Below, piece after piece: positions 7,552 through 16,430 of a DNA stretch of 64,000 nucleotides (positions are counted from its first letter, which is position 1; each line of letters begins with the position of its first letter). A program made the translations under genes and the position numbers. Under the pieces are notes generated by a model. It was given only the letters and a program-made list of their open reading frames with translations. It ran no database searches and was not told the origin of the DNA. This DNA is from Caryophanales bacterium UBA5603. GTDB taxonomy: Bacteria; Bacillota_I; Bacilli_A; Izemoplasmatales; Hujiaoplasmataceae. The stretch covers positions 12,802-76,801 of the forward strand of contig DILB01000005.1 of NCBI GenBank assembly GCA_002424815.1, written 5' to 3'.

Positions 7552-8847
7552 CTATCGGGTGGCGTTGTAATTATCACGTTTCTGTAAATAGTTATTTCTT
7601 GCATCTTGAAGGGCCATTTCGACGGTTTTAGCGCCAGATAGTGCCGCTGTGTAATAGGATTGCCAATCATTGCCGTGCCAAGAAGGCGCATAAGGAACGT
7701 AAACTTTATCTTTCGCATAGGCAACTTCTTCGAGCATGCGTTGTAAAATGGGGTCGTCTTCTGCAAATTTCGTCATCGCCCCTTTATGTGCCATAATCCA
7801 TCCGTTGGCTTCAGCTAAACTCAATTGAATATTGTAACTCATCAAATATTTCAAAAATTCCCAAGCACCTTGTTTTTGATCAGTTTCGTTTTTCCCATTG
7901 TCATACATTTCAATTGAAAAACCACTGCCCCAGTTGACGCGAATGCCATCTTCATCAGGAATCGGAATGTAAGAAACACCAAAATTAAAATCAGCGTTGG
8001 CATTTTTAATAATTTCATAAAGTCCATCGGTTTCAACCATCATCGCAACACGTTCAGATGCAAATGGATTAATACCAAGCATGGTATTGGCATCACCGAA
8101 GGCGACGAGTTGATTACGTGTGAATTCACTGTTAAAATCTTTGATCCAATATAAAATATCAATATGTTTTTGGGTGTTCAAAGTGGGGTTGAGTTCAGCA
8201 TCAAAGAAGTCGAGTCCCGCTTGCCACAGCCAACCATGATAAGTAGCATTTCCGTAACTTGGATCAAATCCGAGTTGTTGAATTACACCGTTTGAAACGA
8301 CATCAAGTTTTTTAGCAACCGTCTTGAGTTCACTCCAAGTATGAGGAACATCAGCTTCAGTCAATCCTGCCGCTTGAAACATGTCTAAATTGTAGTATAA
8401 AACACGTGTCGTTGCTGTAAAAGGTAAGGCATATAAATTGTTTTGATAAGTGGCGAAATCAAGTTGATTTTGATAGAGTTGATCAATCTCAATGCCATCA
8501 GGATCTGCAGCGATGAGTTCACTGATATTGTAGAGTACACCTGAAGAAGCTCTCGCTGGAACGTCATCTAAGGTTGATAAACCAATATCCGGAGCCGTTC
8601 TTGAACTAATTGCGACAGCAATTTTATCCCAGTAGTCCCAAAAAGAAAAACCTGTTCCTTTAACAAAATAAGTATCTTGGGATTCATTGAAAGCGTTGAT
8701 TAGTTGTTTAGTGGGAGTAAATGCTTCGCTTCCAATCGGAGCCATATGCCAAAAATCGATGGTAATACGGTCTGTGGGATCATTTGTGCAAGCAGATATA
8801 GTTAGCATAGTAATCAATGCGAGCATTATAATCATTATTTTTTTCAT
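7552..8847 (-). CDS. Family 1 extracellular sugar-binding lipoprotein
   Basis: Starts MKKIMIIMLALITMLTISAC, a lipoprotein signal peptide with lipobox ISAC. The mature protein begins with ITIDFWHMAP and has the family-1 solute-binding features: the YALPFTATTRVLYYN segment, FQAAGLTEADVPHTWSEL, and W-rich sugar-stacking regions such as YHGWLWQAG and APSWHGNDWQSYY. 431 residues is the normal length. It sits between its two permease genes, with AAGGAGG before the ATG. It should capture an oligosaccharide outside the cell; sugar identity cannot be read directly. Confidence 0.92.
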   Translation of the reverse strand: MKKIMIIMLALITMLTISACTNDPTDRITIDFWHMAPIGSEAFTPTKQLINAFNESQDTYFVKGTGFSFWDYWDKIAVAISSRTAPDIGLSTLDDVPARASSGVLYNISELIAADPDGIEIDQLYQNQLDFATYQNNLYALPFTATTRVLYYNLDMFQAAGLTEADVPHTWSELKTVAKKLDVVSNGVIQQLGFDPSYGNATYHGWLWQAGLDFFDAELNPTLNTQKHIDILYWIKDFNSEFTRNQLVAFGDANTMLGINPFASERVAMMVETDGLYEIIKNANADFNFGVSYIPIPDEDGIRVNWGSGFSIEMYDNGKNETDQKQGAWEFLKYLMSYNIQLSLAEANGWIMAHKGAMTKFAEDDPILQRMLEEVAYAKDKVYVPYAPSWHGNDWQSYYTAALSGAKTVEMALQDARNNYLQKRDNYNATR

Positions 8848-8858
8848 GTGTTGCCTCC

Positions 8859-9722
8859 TTAACCCTTAATTCCTGTGAATTTAATACCTTCAATGAAGGT
8901 TCGTTGTGCCAAAAAGAATAAAATGAGTGTTGGCATCATAATTAGAATGGATGCGGCCATCATTAAATTGTATTGACCTCCATATTGAGTCTGGAAGGCC
9001 CTTAATCCGAGCGCTAACGTCCAATGATCTGGATTACTTAAAAAGATCAAAGGTCCAAAATAATCATTCCATGAGCCCATGAAAGTGAATAATGCAACGG
9101 TTACAATCGCAGGCTTTGAAAGTGGAAGCATGATTTTGATAAATATTTGCCAGTGATTTGCTCCATCGATAATGGCACTTTCTGAGAGTTCTTTGGGGAT
9201 ACCTTTAAAAAATTGACGGAGTAAAAAGATATAGAAAGCAGCACCACCCCCGAAAAAAGCCGGGACAATGAGGGGTAAACGAGTACCTAACCAACCGATT
9301 TTTGAATAAAGAATGTAAGTTGGAATCAAGATGACTTGAATGGGAAGCATCATCGTTGCTAACATAATAACGAACCATTTGTCTCTGCCTTTCCAATTTA
9401 ACCTAGCAAAGGCATAAGCGGCTGTTGTTGCACTAAAGGTTGTTCCAATAACGACGAGGATGACCACAATCAATGAATTTTTTAAATACATGAAGAAGGG
9501 AATGCTGGTGATGGCTTTCACAAAATTTTGCCATTGAGGAACGGTTGGAAAGAATTGTTGAATACCTCTTAATAGTTCTGCTGGTGTTTTTAAAGCGGTA
9601 AATAACATCCATAAGAACGGAAATACAAAAACAAGTGAACAAAGAACTAAGACGATATGTAAGATGATGTGTACGATTAATTGCCGACGTTTTTTGGACT
9701 TGTATACTTCGCTTTTAACCAT
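8859..9722 (-). CDS. Sugar ABC transporter permease, MalG/UgpE type
   Basis: Second CUT1 permease, about 287 residues, six helices. It has the typical N-terminal VFVFPFLWMLFTALKTPAEL, the EAA-type loop ESAIIDGANHWQIFIKIMLPLSKPA near residue 190, and ends TFIEGIKFTGIKG, the usual MalG-like tail. The TTG at 9725 and ATG at 9722 are adjacent; the ATG is preferred with AAGGAG upstream. Together with the permease at 6626-7543 it forms the membrane channel for the binding protein at 7552-8847. Confidence 0.93.
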   Translation of the reverse strand: MVKSEVYKSKKRRQLIVHIILHIVLVLCSLVFVFPFLWMLFTALKTPAELLRGIQQFFPTVPQWQNFVKAITSIPFFMYLKNSLIVVILVVIGTTFSATTAAYAFARLNWKGRDKWFVIMLATMMLPIQVILIPTYILYSKIGWLGTRLPLIVPAFFGGGAAFYIFLLRQFFKGIPKELSESAIIDGANHWQIFIKIMLPLSKPAIVTVALFTFMGSWNDYFGPLIFLSNPDHWTLALGLRAFQTQYGGQYNLMMAASILIMMPTLILFFLAQRTFIEGIKFTGIKG

Positions 9723-9749
9723 CAAACCAACTCCTTTCTCTCAATCAAA

Positions 9750-11552
9750 TTAGATTTCACGTAACCGAATGATCCGAGGACCGTAAATGTCACAATTTGA
9801 CATATTATGCTCAAAATTATAGGTGTTCGTATTATATGAAACCATGATATTATCGCTTTCAGATAATTGTGGATGTGCTTTTGCGTTATAAGTATAAGTC
9901 GTGCTCTTAAATTGTTCTTGTTCAGGCGTCTTATAAATGATTTGTGGTTTTTCAAAAGGACCTATTAATGAATCGCCAATACTATACGATACGTAAGGGG
10001 TATTGGTGTCATAAGTAAAGACACAGATGAATTTACCTTTGTTACGACCTTTTAGGATAGGAGATACACTGAATTCAGTTGAGATATGATTGAGGAGAGG
10101 CGCAATCTTCATCATATCTTTTTGCCAATGAGCCCCATCATAAAATTCCCATTTATCAAACAATTCAAAATCACTTTCTAATACCCTTGCAGCAATCAGT
10201 TGTCTTAAACCCCAGGTGGTTTTATAGCCATATATATAGACATAACCATCAGGATTCAAAGCGCCGGATTGAACTGTATTTGGCGTTAAAGCGCCTCCAA
10301 ATATTAATTCTGAATCGCCTTGTTGAAATAAGAAAGGTGTTCGTTTTTGAACGGCTTTCTTAAAATCAATGCGATTGTCTAAAATAGGAACTTTTATCAT
10401 GGAGATGCCTTTAATGCCAAATTGTAAACCTTCAGGTTGATTCATATCCGATATCACTTGATAAGGGAAAAAGTATAACATTTTTTCAATCACGACACCA
10501 TCTTGAAGCCAAATCCATGATTTTGCGCCTTCTTCAAGCATCGTTGAACTCGCTTCAACTTGGATATCACGATATTTAACGCCTTCGCGAATAAATTCAA
10601 CACGCGATAAAGCGAAGACTCCTTCATTCATTTCATCTTCATGATTACCGATGCCAGCTCCAGAATGAATATCAAATTGGAAATGGCGATACGTTCCTCC
10701 AACCGATATTGATTGATGATCTGTTTTAGAAGTGCTTTTCTTCAATTCGTATTCGCCTAAATCTGTCCATTTCTTGCCATCATTCGATGCAAGCAGTCGA
10801 AATATACGAATTCCACGAGAGGCCAAAATTGAACTTTCATGATTATAATAATTGTATATATCGATTTGATCAACGAATTCAGGGGTTTGTAAATCAAAGG
10901 TAAGCCATACTTTTTTGGGATTGTATCCTGAAATCCAACCATCATTAGGCTTTTTTTGATCATAAGATACAAGATTGGATGCGAGCGTACCAACGACATC
11001 ATGTAAAGGTTCAATCTTAAAAAACGCGGTGACAGAATCCTTCTCAGTTTTATTAATTAGGAATTCAATTTTCTCTCGGCCTGCATCAAGATAACCCATG
11101 GAATTATTGGGCATGAGTAGTGGTTCATATCGTCTCTTTGTGACTTTGTCAGTTCGACCGACAAACGTATCACCGAAAACAAAAAGATTCGTAAAGTTGC
11201 GTTTTTGATCAAATTGGTCACAACCGGTCGTTATATTAAAGGAATATATTCCATCTGATCCCGACCAACCTTGTTTTTGTGAAAACTTTTTGGTCCATTC
11301 TTCATCTTTGGAAGCTAGGTAACCGTTCGCAAGAATGACTTCAATCTCTGTTTCTTTTTCAGCATTCAAGACGATTTTGTTGGCATAGAGGATTTGTTCA
11401 GCGTTTTTTTCGCTGATGATATCGTCCACAGAAAATATCAGATCCTTTAAATGGTTACCTTTGACATGACTTATGGGGTATATTCCATCGAGTCGAAGGG
11501 TTGTGATACCTTGTTGAATGGATTCTTTTTTGATGATTTGTCCAGGTTTCAT
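9750..11552 (-). CDS. DUF4185 protein with inserted discoidin-like domain, no signal peptide (cytoplasmic)
   Basis: The DUF4185 signature runs from QGWSGSDGIYSFNI (~residue 95) and LFVFGDTFVG to the C-terminal YTYNAKAHPQLSESDNIMVSYN. Inside it, residues ~190-330 look like an F5/8-type (discoidin) carbohydrate-binding domain (VWLTFDLQTPEFVDQIDIYN, LASNDGKKWTDLG). DUF4185 is a five-bladed-propeller-like family in which some members have been shown to cleave D-arabinan (GH183); activity here is inferred only. There is no signal peptide, in contrast to its paralogue at 11562-13634, so it should act inside the cell, perhaps on imported oligosaccharide. AGGAGG precedes the ATG. Confidence 0.72.
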   Translation of the reverse strand: MKPGQIIKKESIQQGITTLRLDGIYPISHVKGNHLKDLIFSVDDIISEKNAEQILYANKIVLNAEKETEIEVILANGYLASKDEEWTKKFSQKQGWSGSDGIYSFNITTGCDQFDQKRNFTNLFVFGDTFVGRTDKVTKRRYEPLLMPNNSMGYLDAGREKIEFLINKTEKDSVTAFFKIEPLHDVVGTLASNLVSYDQKKPNDGWISGYNPKKVWLTFDLQTPEFVDQIDIYNYYNHESSILASRGIRIFRLLASNDGKKWTDLGEYELKKSTSKTDHQSISVGGTYRHFQFDIHSGAGIGNHEDEMNEGVFALSRVEFIREGVKYRDIQVEASSTMLEEGAKSWIWLQDGVVIEKMLYFFPYQVISDMNQPEGLQFGIKGISMIKVPILDNRIDFKKAVQKRTPFLFQQGDSELIFGGALTPNTVQSGALNPDGYVYIYGYKTTWGLRQLIAARVLESDFELFDKWEFYDGAHWQKDMMKIAPLLNHISTEFSVSPILKGRNKGKFICVFTYDTNTPYVSYSIGDSLIGPFEKPQIIYKTPEQEQFKSTTYTYNAKAHPQLSESDNIMVSYNTNTYNFEHNMSNCDIYGPRIIRLREI

Positions 11553-11561
11553 AGGATCCTC

Positions 11562-13634
11562 CTAAGCTTTTTTAACTTCAGTGACGATGATAAAGCGTGG
11601 ATAATAAATACGAGCATCAATTAAAGCGGAAAGAATGGTTGTATTGACATTGTAAGAGATTAAATAACTTCCAGGTTGACTTAGATGAGCATGCATCTTT
11701 GCATTATAAGTGAATGCGCCTTTTAAGTAAGTATCTTCATAGGTTTCATATAAAACTTGATAATCGGAGAAAGGACCATAAGGAGAATCTGAAATGGAAT
11801 AAGAAACTCTACCACTCGTCGTATTTTCCATAACGACCAACATATATTGACCAGCAAATAATCCTGTATGAATCGGAGTAACGGATAGTTCGGGTGAAAC
11901 CCCTCTGATTAAAGGCGCACAATCATTGATATTTTTGGACCAGTTTTCCCCGTCATAATAACGCCAAGCATTAAAGTTTTCAATATCATCTTTTGGGACG
12001 CGGGCAACAACTAAATAACGTCCGTTTAAATCTTTATAGCCATAGATGTAAATGAAACCATCGATTTCATGATGATTCATCAACCCGGCTCCAAAATAGA
12101 TATCGCCACCATCCGGTGATTTTGATTGAAGCGGTGTAGTAGTATAGATGGCATTTTGATAATCAATTTTATCGTTAACAATCGGTGCTTTTATCATTGT
12201 CACCCGCGTGACTTTAAAAGCGTTCCCTTCATCTTTAACTAATATGGGAAATAAATAAAGATAATCGCCAATGACAACCCCATCTTGAATCCATAAACGA
12301 CCAGATAATTCATTGCCCGTAATTAAAGTGAGATAAGAAGAAGCCTCGATAGAACCAAATAGCGGTGTACCATCCATCGATTCAAAGTATAATTTTCCCA
12401 AGCCAATAAAGTCGGATGCATATGAGGATAATATATTGATTTTTAGATACCTTGCTTCGACGCCCTGTAAATCAATGAGGGATGATTTAGGTTCTTGATT
12501 GTTTCCTGAAGCTTGATTCAAGGCTATTTCTGCGACGGATTCCCATGCGATGCCATCATTGCTTTTCAATATCTCGATATCTTTTAAACCATAAAGCGGG
12601 TTTTCATTGTAATTCCATAGAACCAATTTTCCAAATGATTGAATAGCATAAAAATCAATTATTAAGTAATTCTGATCCATTTTTGCTGATTTCCACATGA
12701 TACCTTCAGCCAAATTGGTTAAGGTTGCATCTTCATTAAAATATGCCGACAGGCCTTCACTATCAAGCAGATTTCCTGGCTTATATCCTAAATAATCATC
12801 AGGAATAAATATTGAATCTGGACCGCCGTCGGTCATGCGCCAATCAAATGTCATGCCATCAAAAATAGTTGAATTACCGTTGTAATAACCAAGTGTATTG
12901 TTTAGCATCACATTTCCTAATCTTAAGTTGTTAAAAGCATTGACTTTGCCAACAAATGTGTCACTAAAGACGAATGCTGTTGTTGGATTGATAGCTCCGA
13001 TGCTATCGTCTCCATTAAGATTAAAAGAAAATATGCCATCCGCCCCAACCCAGCCATCATAGCGAAGAAAAGCATTCGACCACTCGTGCGCTTCCTTTAC
13101 GATTAAGCCATCGCCGAGATAAAAGCGAACATCTTGTAGTCCATAAATAGCCTCTTGTTCAGCTAAAAATGAGATACGGACATATTTTGCATTGCGGTTG
13201 TTTAAAGATATTGACGTTCCTTCGATATCAAGATTATAATCTGTGATTAAACGAACATAATTAAATCCATTCAAAGAAACATCGATTGAGATTTTATTAA
13301 TCGAGATTCCTTGCGTGCCAAGATAGTTCGACAGAACCATATTTAATAAAGGATAACTGGCATCAAATTCAAAAACAATTTGGTGACTCTTAGTCGTAGG
13401 ATTCTTAATAAGTAAAGCGTGTGAATTCGTTGGTTTACAAGGATTGATAAAATTATCGAGATTTCCAACGAGTTTAGATTTTGGTGCCGAAATGGCAATA
13501 ATTTTGATTTCTTCGCTCATTGTCTCGCTAAACCCCCATTCGCATTCAGAAATTACTTCGGTAGTCGTGTCATTCTGACAAGCAATCAGAAAGGACGAAA
13601 TCAAGAGGATTAACGTTATCAAAAGTCTTTTCAT
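11562..13634 (-). CDS. Exported DUF4185 lipoprotein with two discoidin-like domains
   Basis: First gene of the nine-gene operon, 690 residues. The signal peptide ends in LIAC (lipobox), so the protein is a surface lipoprotein. A discoidin-like domain occupies residues ~50-175; DUF4185 starts at GWVGADGIFSFNL (~residue 190) and AFVFSDTFVG; a second discoidin-like insert covers ~310-430; the DUF4185 part resumes at RLWIQDGVVIGDYLYLFP and ends FTYNAKMHAHLSQPGSYLISYN. It is a paralogue of the cytoplasmic protein encoded next. A role in binding or cutting an extracellular glycan before import is likely but unproven. GGCGGAG precedes the ATG. Confidence 0.75.
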   Translation of the reverse strand: MKRLLITLILLISSFLIACQNDTTTEVISECEWGFSETMSEEIKIIAISAPKSKLVGNLDNFINPCKPTNSHALLIKNPTTKSHQIVFEFDASYPLLNMVLSNYLGTQGISINKISIDVSLNGFNYVRLITDYNLDIEGTSISLNNRNAKYVRISFLAEQEAIYGLQDVRFYLGDGLIVKEAHEWSNAFLRYDGWVGADGIFSFNLNGDDSIGAINPTTAFVFSDTFVGKVNAFNNLRLGNVMLNNTLGYYNGNSTIFDGMTFDWRMTDGGPDSIFIPDDYLGYKPGNLLDSEGLSAYFNEDATLTNLAEGIMWKSAKMDQNYLIIDFYAIQSFGKLVLWNYNENPLYGLKDIEILKSNDGIAWESVAEIALNQASGNNQEPKSSLIDLQGVEARYLKINILSSYASDFIGLGKLYFESMDGTPLFGSIEASSYLTLITGNELSGRLWIQDGVVIGDYLYLFPILVKDEGNAFKVTRVTMIKAPIVNDKIDYQNAIYTTTPLQSKSPDGGDIYFGAGLMNHHEIDGFIYIYGYKDLNGRYLVVARVPKDDIENFNAWRYYDGENWSKNINDCAPLIRGVSPELSVTPIHTGLFAGQYMLVVMENTTSGRVSYSISDSPYGPFSDYQVLYETYEDTYLKGAFTYNAKMHAHLSQPGSYLISYNVNTTILSALIDARIYYPRFIIVTEVKKA

Positions 13635-13671
13635 GCGTCATCTCCGCCTTTTGTAAGCACTTTCTAATGCG

Positions 13672-13700
13672 AGTATACCATGAGAAGCAGACATTTTCAA
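13672..13700 (-). promoter_or_regulatory. Promoter of the nine-gene sugar operon
   Basis: Minus strand: TTGAAA (13695-13700), 17-base spacer, TATACT (13672-13677), then about 37 bases to the ATG of the DUF4185 lipoprotein gene. The -35 box touches the tandem 11-bp repeats listed separately. Confidence 0.75.
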
Positions 13701-13720
13701 TACATTATTAATACATTTAT
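13699..13720 (-). promoter_or_regulatory. Tandem 11-bp repeat operator, sugar operon
   Basis: Two head-to-tail 11-base units, AATACATTATT and AATACATTTAT on the plus strand, abut and slightly overlap the -35 box of the operon promoter. The same unit with the same 11-base spacing recurs before the GntR gene and before the PMI-like gene, so it is a strong candidate for the regulon's protein-binding site. Confidence 0.65.
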
Positions 13721-13737
13721 AAAATTGAATTAAAAAA

Positions 13738-13771
13738 ATAAAAAATCGCAAGAAAAAATTACTTCTTGCGA
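13738..13771 (-). terminator. Terminator at the end of the GntR gene
   Basis: On the minus strand TCGCAAGAA pairs perfectly with TTCTTGCGA (9 bp) and is followed by a run of Ts. The stem starts inside the last codons of the regulator gene, whose stop codon lies in the loop region. Confidence 0.75.
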
Positions 13772-14484
13772 TAAGAGATAGAGGTGCGATATTCATATAA
13801 TAAGGCATTGTAAAATGTTTCTGTATATTCAAGCAGGCGATCATCTTCGGTATAACTATAACGCACCCGTTTTAATTGCGGGGCTTCATAATATATTTTT
13901 AATTTCTGTGTAATATCTTTAGGGGCGTTGACAGCCGATACAAACTCCTCAAAATGATCAAAAAAGACGTTTTTACTGCCAAGATATTCATACAACGAAC
14001 CCTTTAAGACCTCTTCGGTTATTTCGAAAATCGGCAATAAATAAGTGTTCGAATAAAGAATAGGTACGGTTCCGCCTCTCAATCTTCGTAAATTATATAT
14101 TTTTTCGCCTTCTTTTATATGAAATATATCCGCGATTTTTTTATCAGCGCGAATGATATCCAATTCAGCTTCGATATTTCTAACGACCATGCCCATTTCT
14201 TTCATTTCATTGGTATGACTGCGAACCAATGTAAAATTAGATAATGATTCTTTATTTTGATAGACGATGGTTCCAAAGCCAGCACGTCTAACCAAAAAAC
14301 GCTCGTTGACTAATTCGGATATGGCAGTACGAATCGTCACACGGCTCACTTGATAAGTCTCTGCTAAGATTTTTTCGCTAGGGATTAAAGTTCCTTCAGG
14401 CCACTCGCCGGATTCAATTTTATGGCGGAGGTCATTACGAATTTGTATATAGAAAGGAAGACCATTACCGATATCCATGTTCAT
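13759..14484 (-). CDS. GntR-family transcription regulator with UTRA domain
   Basis: Residues 1-75 are the GntR winged helix: LPFYIQIRNDLRHKIESGEWPEG, then the recognition part ETYQVSRVTIRTAISELVNE. The rest is a UTRA effector domain (HutC/FarR subfamily) with KIYNLRRLRGGTVPILYSNTYLLP and a C-terminal YTETFYNALLYEYRTSISYR. 241 residues is standard. UTRA domains usually bind small sugars or sugar phosphates. The gene lies between the sugar operon and the PMI-like gene, and all three have the same tandem 11-bp repeat at their promoters, so it probably controls them and itself. Confidence 0.93.
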   Translation of the reverse strand: MNMDIGNGLPFYIQIRNDLRHKIESGEWPEGTLIPSEKILAETYQVSRVTIRTAISELVNERFLVRRAGFGTIVYQNKESLSNFTLVRSHTNEMKEMGMVVRNIEAELDIIRADKKIADIFHIKEGEKIYNLRRLRGGTVPILYSNTYLLPIFEITEEVLKGSLYEYLGSKNVFFDHFEEFVSAVNAPKDITQKLKIYYEAPQLKRVRYSYTEDDRLLEYTETFYNALLYEYRTSISYRKK

Positions 14485-14506
14485 ACTTCCACCCCATTTT
14501 TAATTA

Positions 14507-14535
14507 ATTATATCATTCATTTAATACATTTGCAA
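14507..14535 (-). promoter_or_regulatory. Promoter of the GntR gene
   Basis: Minus strand: TTGCAA (14530-14535), 17-base spacer, TATAAT (14507-14512), 22 bases before the regulator's ATG. The -35 box lies inside the tandem repeat at 14523-14544, a position expected for autoregulation. Confidence 0.65.
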
Positions 14536-14544
14536 TACAATATA
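14523..14544 (-). promoter_or_regulatory. Tandem 11-bp repeat operator, GntR gene
   Basis: Units AATACATTTGC (14523-14533) and AATACAATATA (14534-14544) in direct repeat, covering the -35 box of the regulator promoter. See the matching sites at 13699-13720 and 16345-16377. Confidence 0.6.
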
Positions 14545-14572
14545 AAAAAACGACTGAAAAATCAATCGTTTT
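14544..14572 (-). terminator. Terminator after the PMI-like gene
   Basis: On the minus strand AAAACGATTG and CAGTCGTTTT form a stem with one mismatch around a short T-rich loop, ending in a run of Ts. It lies five bases past the PMI-like stop and separates that gene from gntR. Confidence 0.65.
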
Positions 14573-14577
14573 AAAAT

Positions 14578-16296
14578 TTATCGGACAAAGGCTTTGATGA
14601 CCATAATCATTTCACCTTCAAAGGCACTACGGATGCTATAGTTCTTAACGCCATCCGGAATAATAAATGTCTCAGCATAATGAACGGTAAAAGGTTCGAA
14701 TTTTCCTTCTGGCGATTCAATAATAGCCGCTTTTCCTTCGACTAAATTCAAGACATTTACTGAACCGTTTGTCTGGGTGGTGAGTTTAGTTGTTGTAGAT
14801 AAACGTCTTGTTTCAATAAACTCTCGTTCGTGAAGTCCGGTTCTAATTTCATTTTCACGGATGGTTTCAAAGCGATTAATTAAATTTTTCTTAACCCACT
14901 CTGTATCTCGGTCATATTGAATGACTTTTTTTCCGTGTTGAATGTGGACCGGTCGTGGTAAGCCATCTAGTCCTAATCGTCCCCAATCCCAAAGTTTGAA
15001 GGTGAAGATATAAGGGGTTGCGCTAATCTCTAAAACCATCGTGTTCTTGCCACTACAATGAATCGTTCCCGCAGGAATCAAAAGATGGTCATGTTTTTTA
15101 ACTGGGAACGAATTAATAAAAGCTTGATCATCAAATAAAGCTTCTCCTTGGTTCGCTTTTTCGAGACTATCAATTAAATGATGGGGGTCAATGCCAGGTT
15201 TGACGCCAAGATAGACAACACTATCATCTGATGCATCTAAAATATAATAGGATTCATCTTGAGTATAATTCATACCAAATGTATTTTGAATATATTCCGT
15301 CAATGGGTGGACTTGGAGCGATAAGTTTCCGCCTTCCATAGTATCAAGAAAATCGAATCGTATGGGAAATTCTTTTCCAAACCGACCATAGACACGTTCA
15401 CCTAATAATTCAACAGGACGGAAAAAAACTAAATTGATAGCTGGGAAAACAAAGGTTTTATGACCGAAAGAAAAGGCTAATGCGTTTTCTTCGGGAACAC
15501 CATCAAAACTCCAAGCATAATTTGAACCATTTTCAGGTAAATCACAAACTTCCTTCATCCATTGACCGCCCCAAACACCCGGATCAAAATAAGGAATTAA
15601 TCGGAAAGGTGAGCTTGTCAATAAATCAAGACCTGTGATAAATGCATCGAGAGGAATCATCGTTATTTGATCAGGGCGTTCGGAAGAGACAAGGTAATCA
15701 CTTTTCAGATAATGGGCTTGTTTGATTTTATCAGCCACACGCCATTCTAAAAAATAACCGCGTTTAAATTTTCGCAAAGTATCTTCGCGAGGGTTATCAG
15801 CCGTAAAATTAGGCATTCCTTGACGGAATCGCAATTGAATTTCCCATCGGGTGATATCAAAATAAATGAGATGATCATAAGAAATCATCGTTGATCCGAA
15901 ACCATAGACGATTTTTAGACCTGGAGCAGATTCGAGTTGCTTTCGGATATCGGCGATTTTATCAAGATTGTAAAAATCTTCAATGGAAGCATATCCCATT
16001 TTTCCAAAAACACGATCATCGGTTAATTGATGATCAAATGCATAGGCAAGGTCTTTATAAGATTTTTTTGCGGATTCAATATTTAAAGTCAAAGAAGTAG
16101 GTATATGTCTAATAATGTTTTCATAGATAAATTTGACATCTGTTCCAGGATAGAGTTCAATGGCTAATATTCCGTTATGATATTTTGACAATCTTTCAAC
16201 GATTTCTGAGATACCACTCAATATGAGTGATTCATCAAAAGAAATCTGTTTTTTTGGAAACTTATCATAGGCATTTTTAAAGGATAGATATTTCAT
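14578..16296 (-). CDS. Class I phosphomannose-isomerase-like protein with an extra ~230-residue N-terminal domain
   Basis: The C-terminal ~340 residues carry the type I mannose-6-phosphate isomerase cupin: FDPGVWGGQWMKEV, SLQVHPL (zinc His), DESYYIL and LIPAGTIHCSG (zinc His). The first ~230 residues (KKQISFDESLILSGISEIVERL onward) are not part of ordinary ManA; they contain a possible kinase-like block, but I cannot assign it. The ATG at 16296 is chosen (AAAGGCGG upstream, promoter 16319-16346); the longer frame to 16368 would overlap the promoter. The shared tandem operator ties it to the sugar operon, so it may process a sugar phosphate derived from the imported glycan. A second, ordinary ManA follows at 16431. 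Confidence 0.78.
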   Translation of the reverse strand: MKYLSFKNAYDKFPKKQISFDESLILSGISEIVERLSKYHNGILAIELYPGTDVKFIYENIIRHIPTSLTLNIESAKKSYKDLAYAFDHQLTDDRVFGKMGYASIEDFYNLDKIADIRKQLESAPGLKIVYGFGSTMISYDHLIYFDITRWEIQLRFRQGMPNFTADNPREDTLRKFKRGYFLEWRVADKIKQAHYLKSDYLVSSERPDQITMIPLDAFITGLDLLTSSPFRLIPYFDPGVWGGQWMKEVCDLPENGSNYAWSFDGVPEENALAFSFGHKTFVFPAINLVFFRPVELLGERVYGRFGKEFPIRFDFLDTMEGGNLSLQVHPLTEYIQNTFGMNYTQDESYYILDASDDSVVYLGVKPGIDPHHLIDSLEKANQGEALFDDQAFINSFPVKKHDHLLIPAGTIHCSGKNTMVLEISATPYIFTFKLWDWGRLGLDGLPRPVHIQHGKKVIQYDRDTEWVKKNLINRFETIRENEIRTGLHEREFIETRRLSTTTKLTTQTNGSVNVLNLVEGKAAIIESPEGKFEPFTVHYAETFIIPDGVKNYSIRSAFEGEMIMVIKAFVR

Positions 16297-16318
16297 AACA
16301 TGACCGCCTTTCAAATTC

Positions 16319-16346
16319 ATTATACCATTAAAAACTGCTTTTTCAA
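16319..16346 (-). promoter_or_regulatory. Promoter of the PMI-like gene
   Basis: Minus strand: TTGAAA (16341-16346), 16-base spacer, TATAAT (16319-16324), about 22 bases before the ATG. The upstream edge of the -35 box touches the triple repeat. Confidence 0.72.
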
Positions 16347-16377
16347 TACATTTGCAATACATTTGCAATACATTTAA
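16345..16377 (-). promoter_or_regulatory. Triple 11-bp repeat operator, PMI-like gene
   Basis: Three consecutive units: AATACATTTGC (16345-16355), AATACATTTGC (16356-16366) and AATACATTTAA (16367-16377). The 11-base period puts each unit on nearly the same face of the DNA. This is the best copy of the motif found at three promoters in this island. Confidence 0.68.
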
Positions 16378-16430
16378 AATTAAAATCCCATTAATCTTTG
16401 GACTAAAGGGATAAGTAAAATTTATTAATT

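Noticed and set aside
7536..7766. Minus-strand frame of 76 residues inside the binding-protein gene
   Set aside because: It lies in another frame of a well-supported gene, has no family features, and is a shadow frame.
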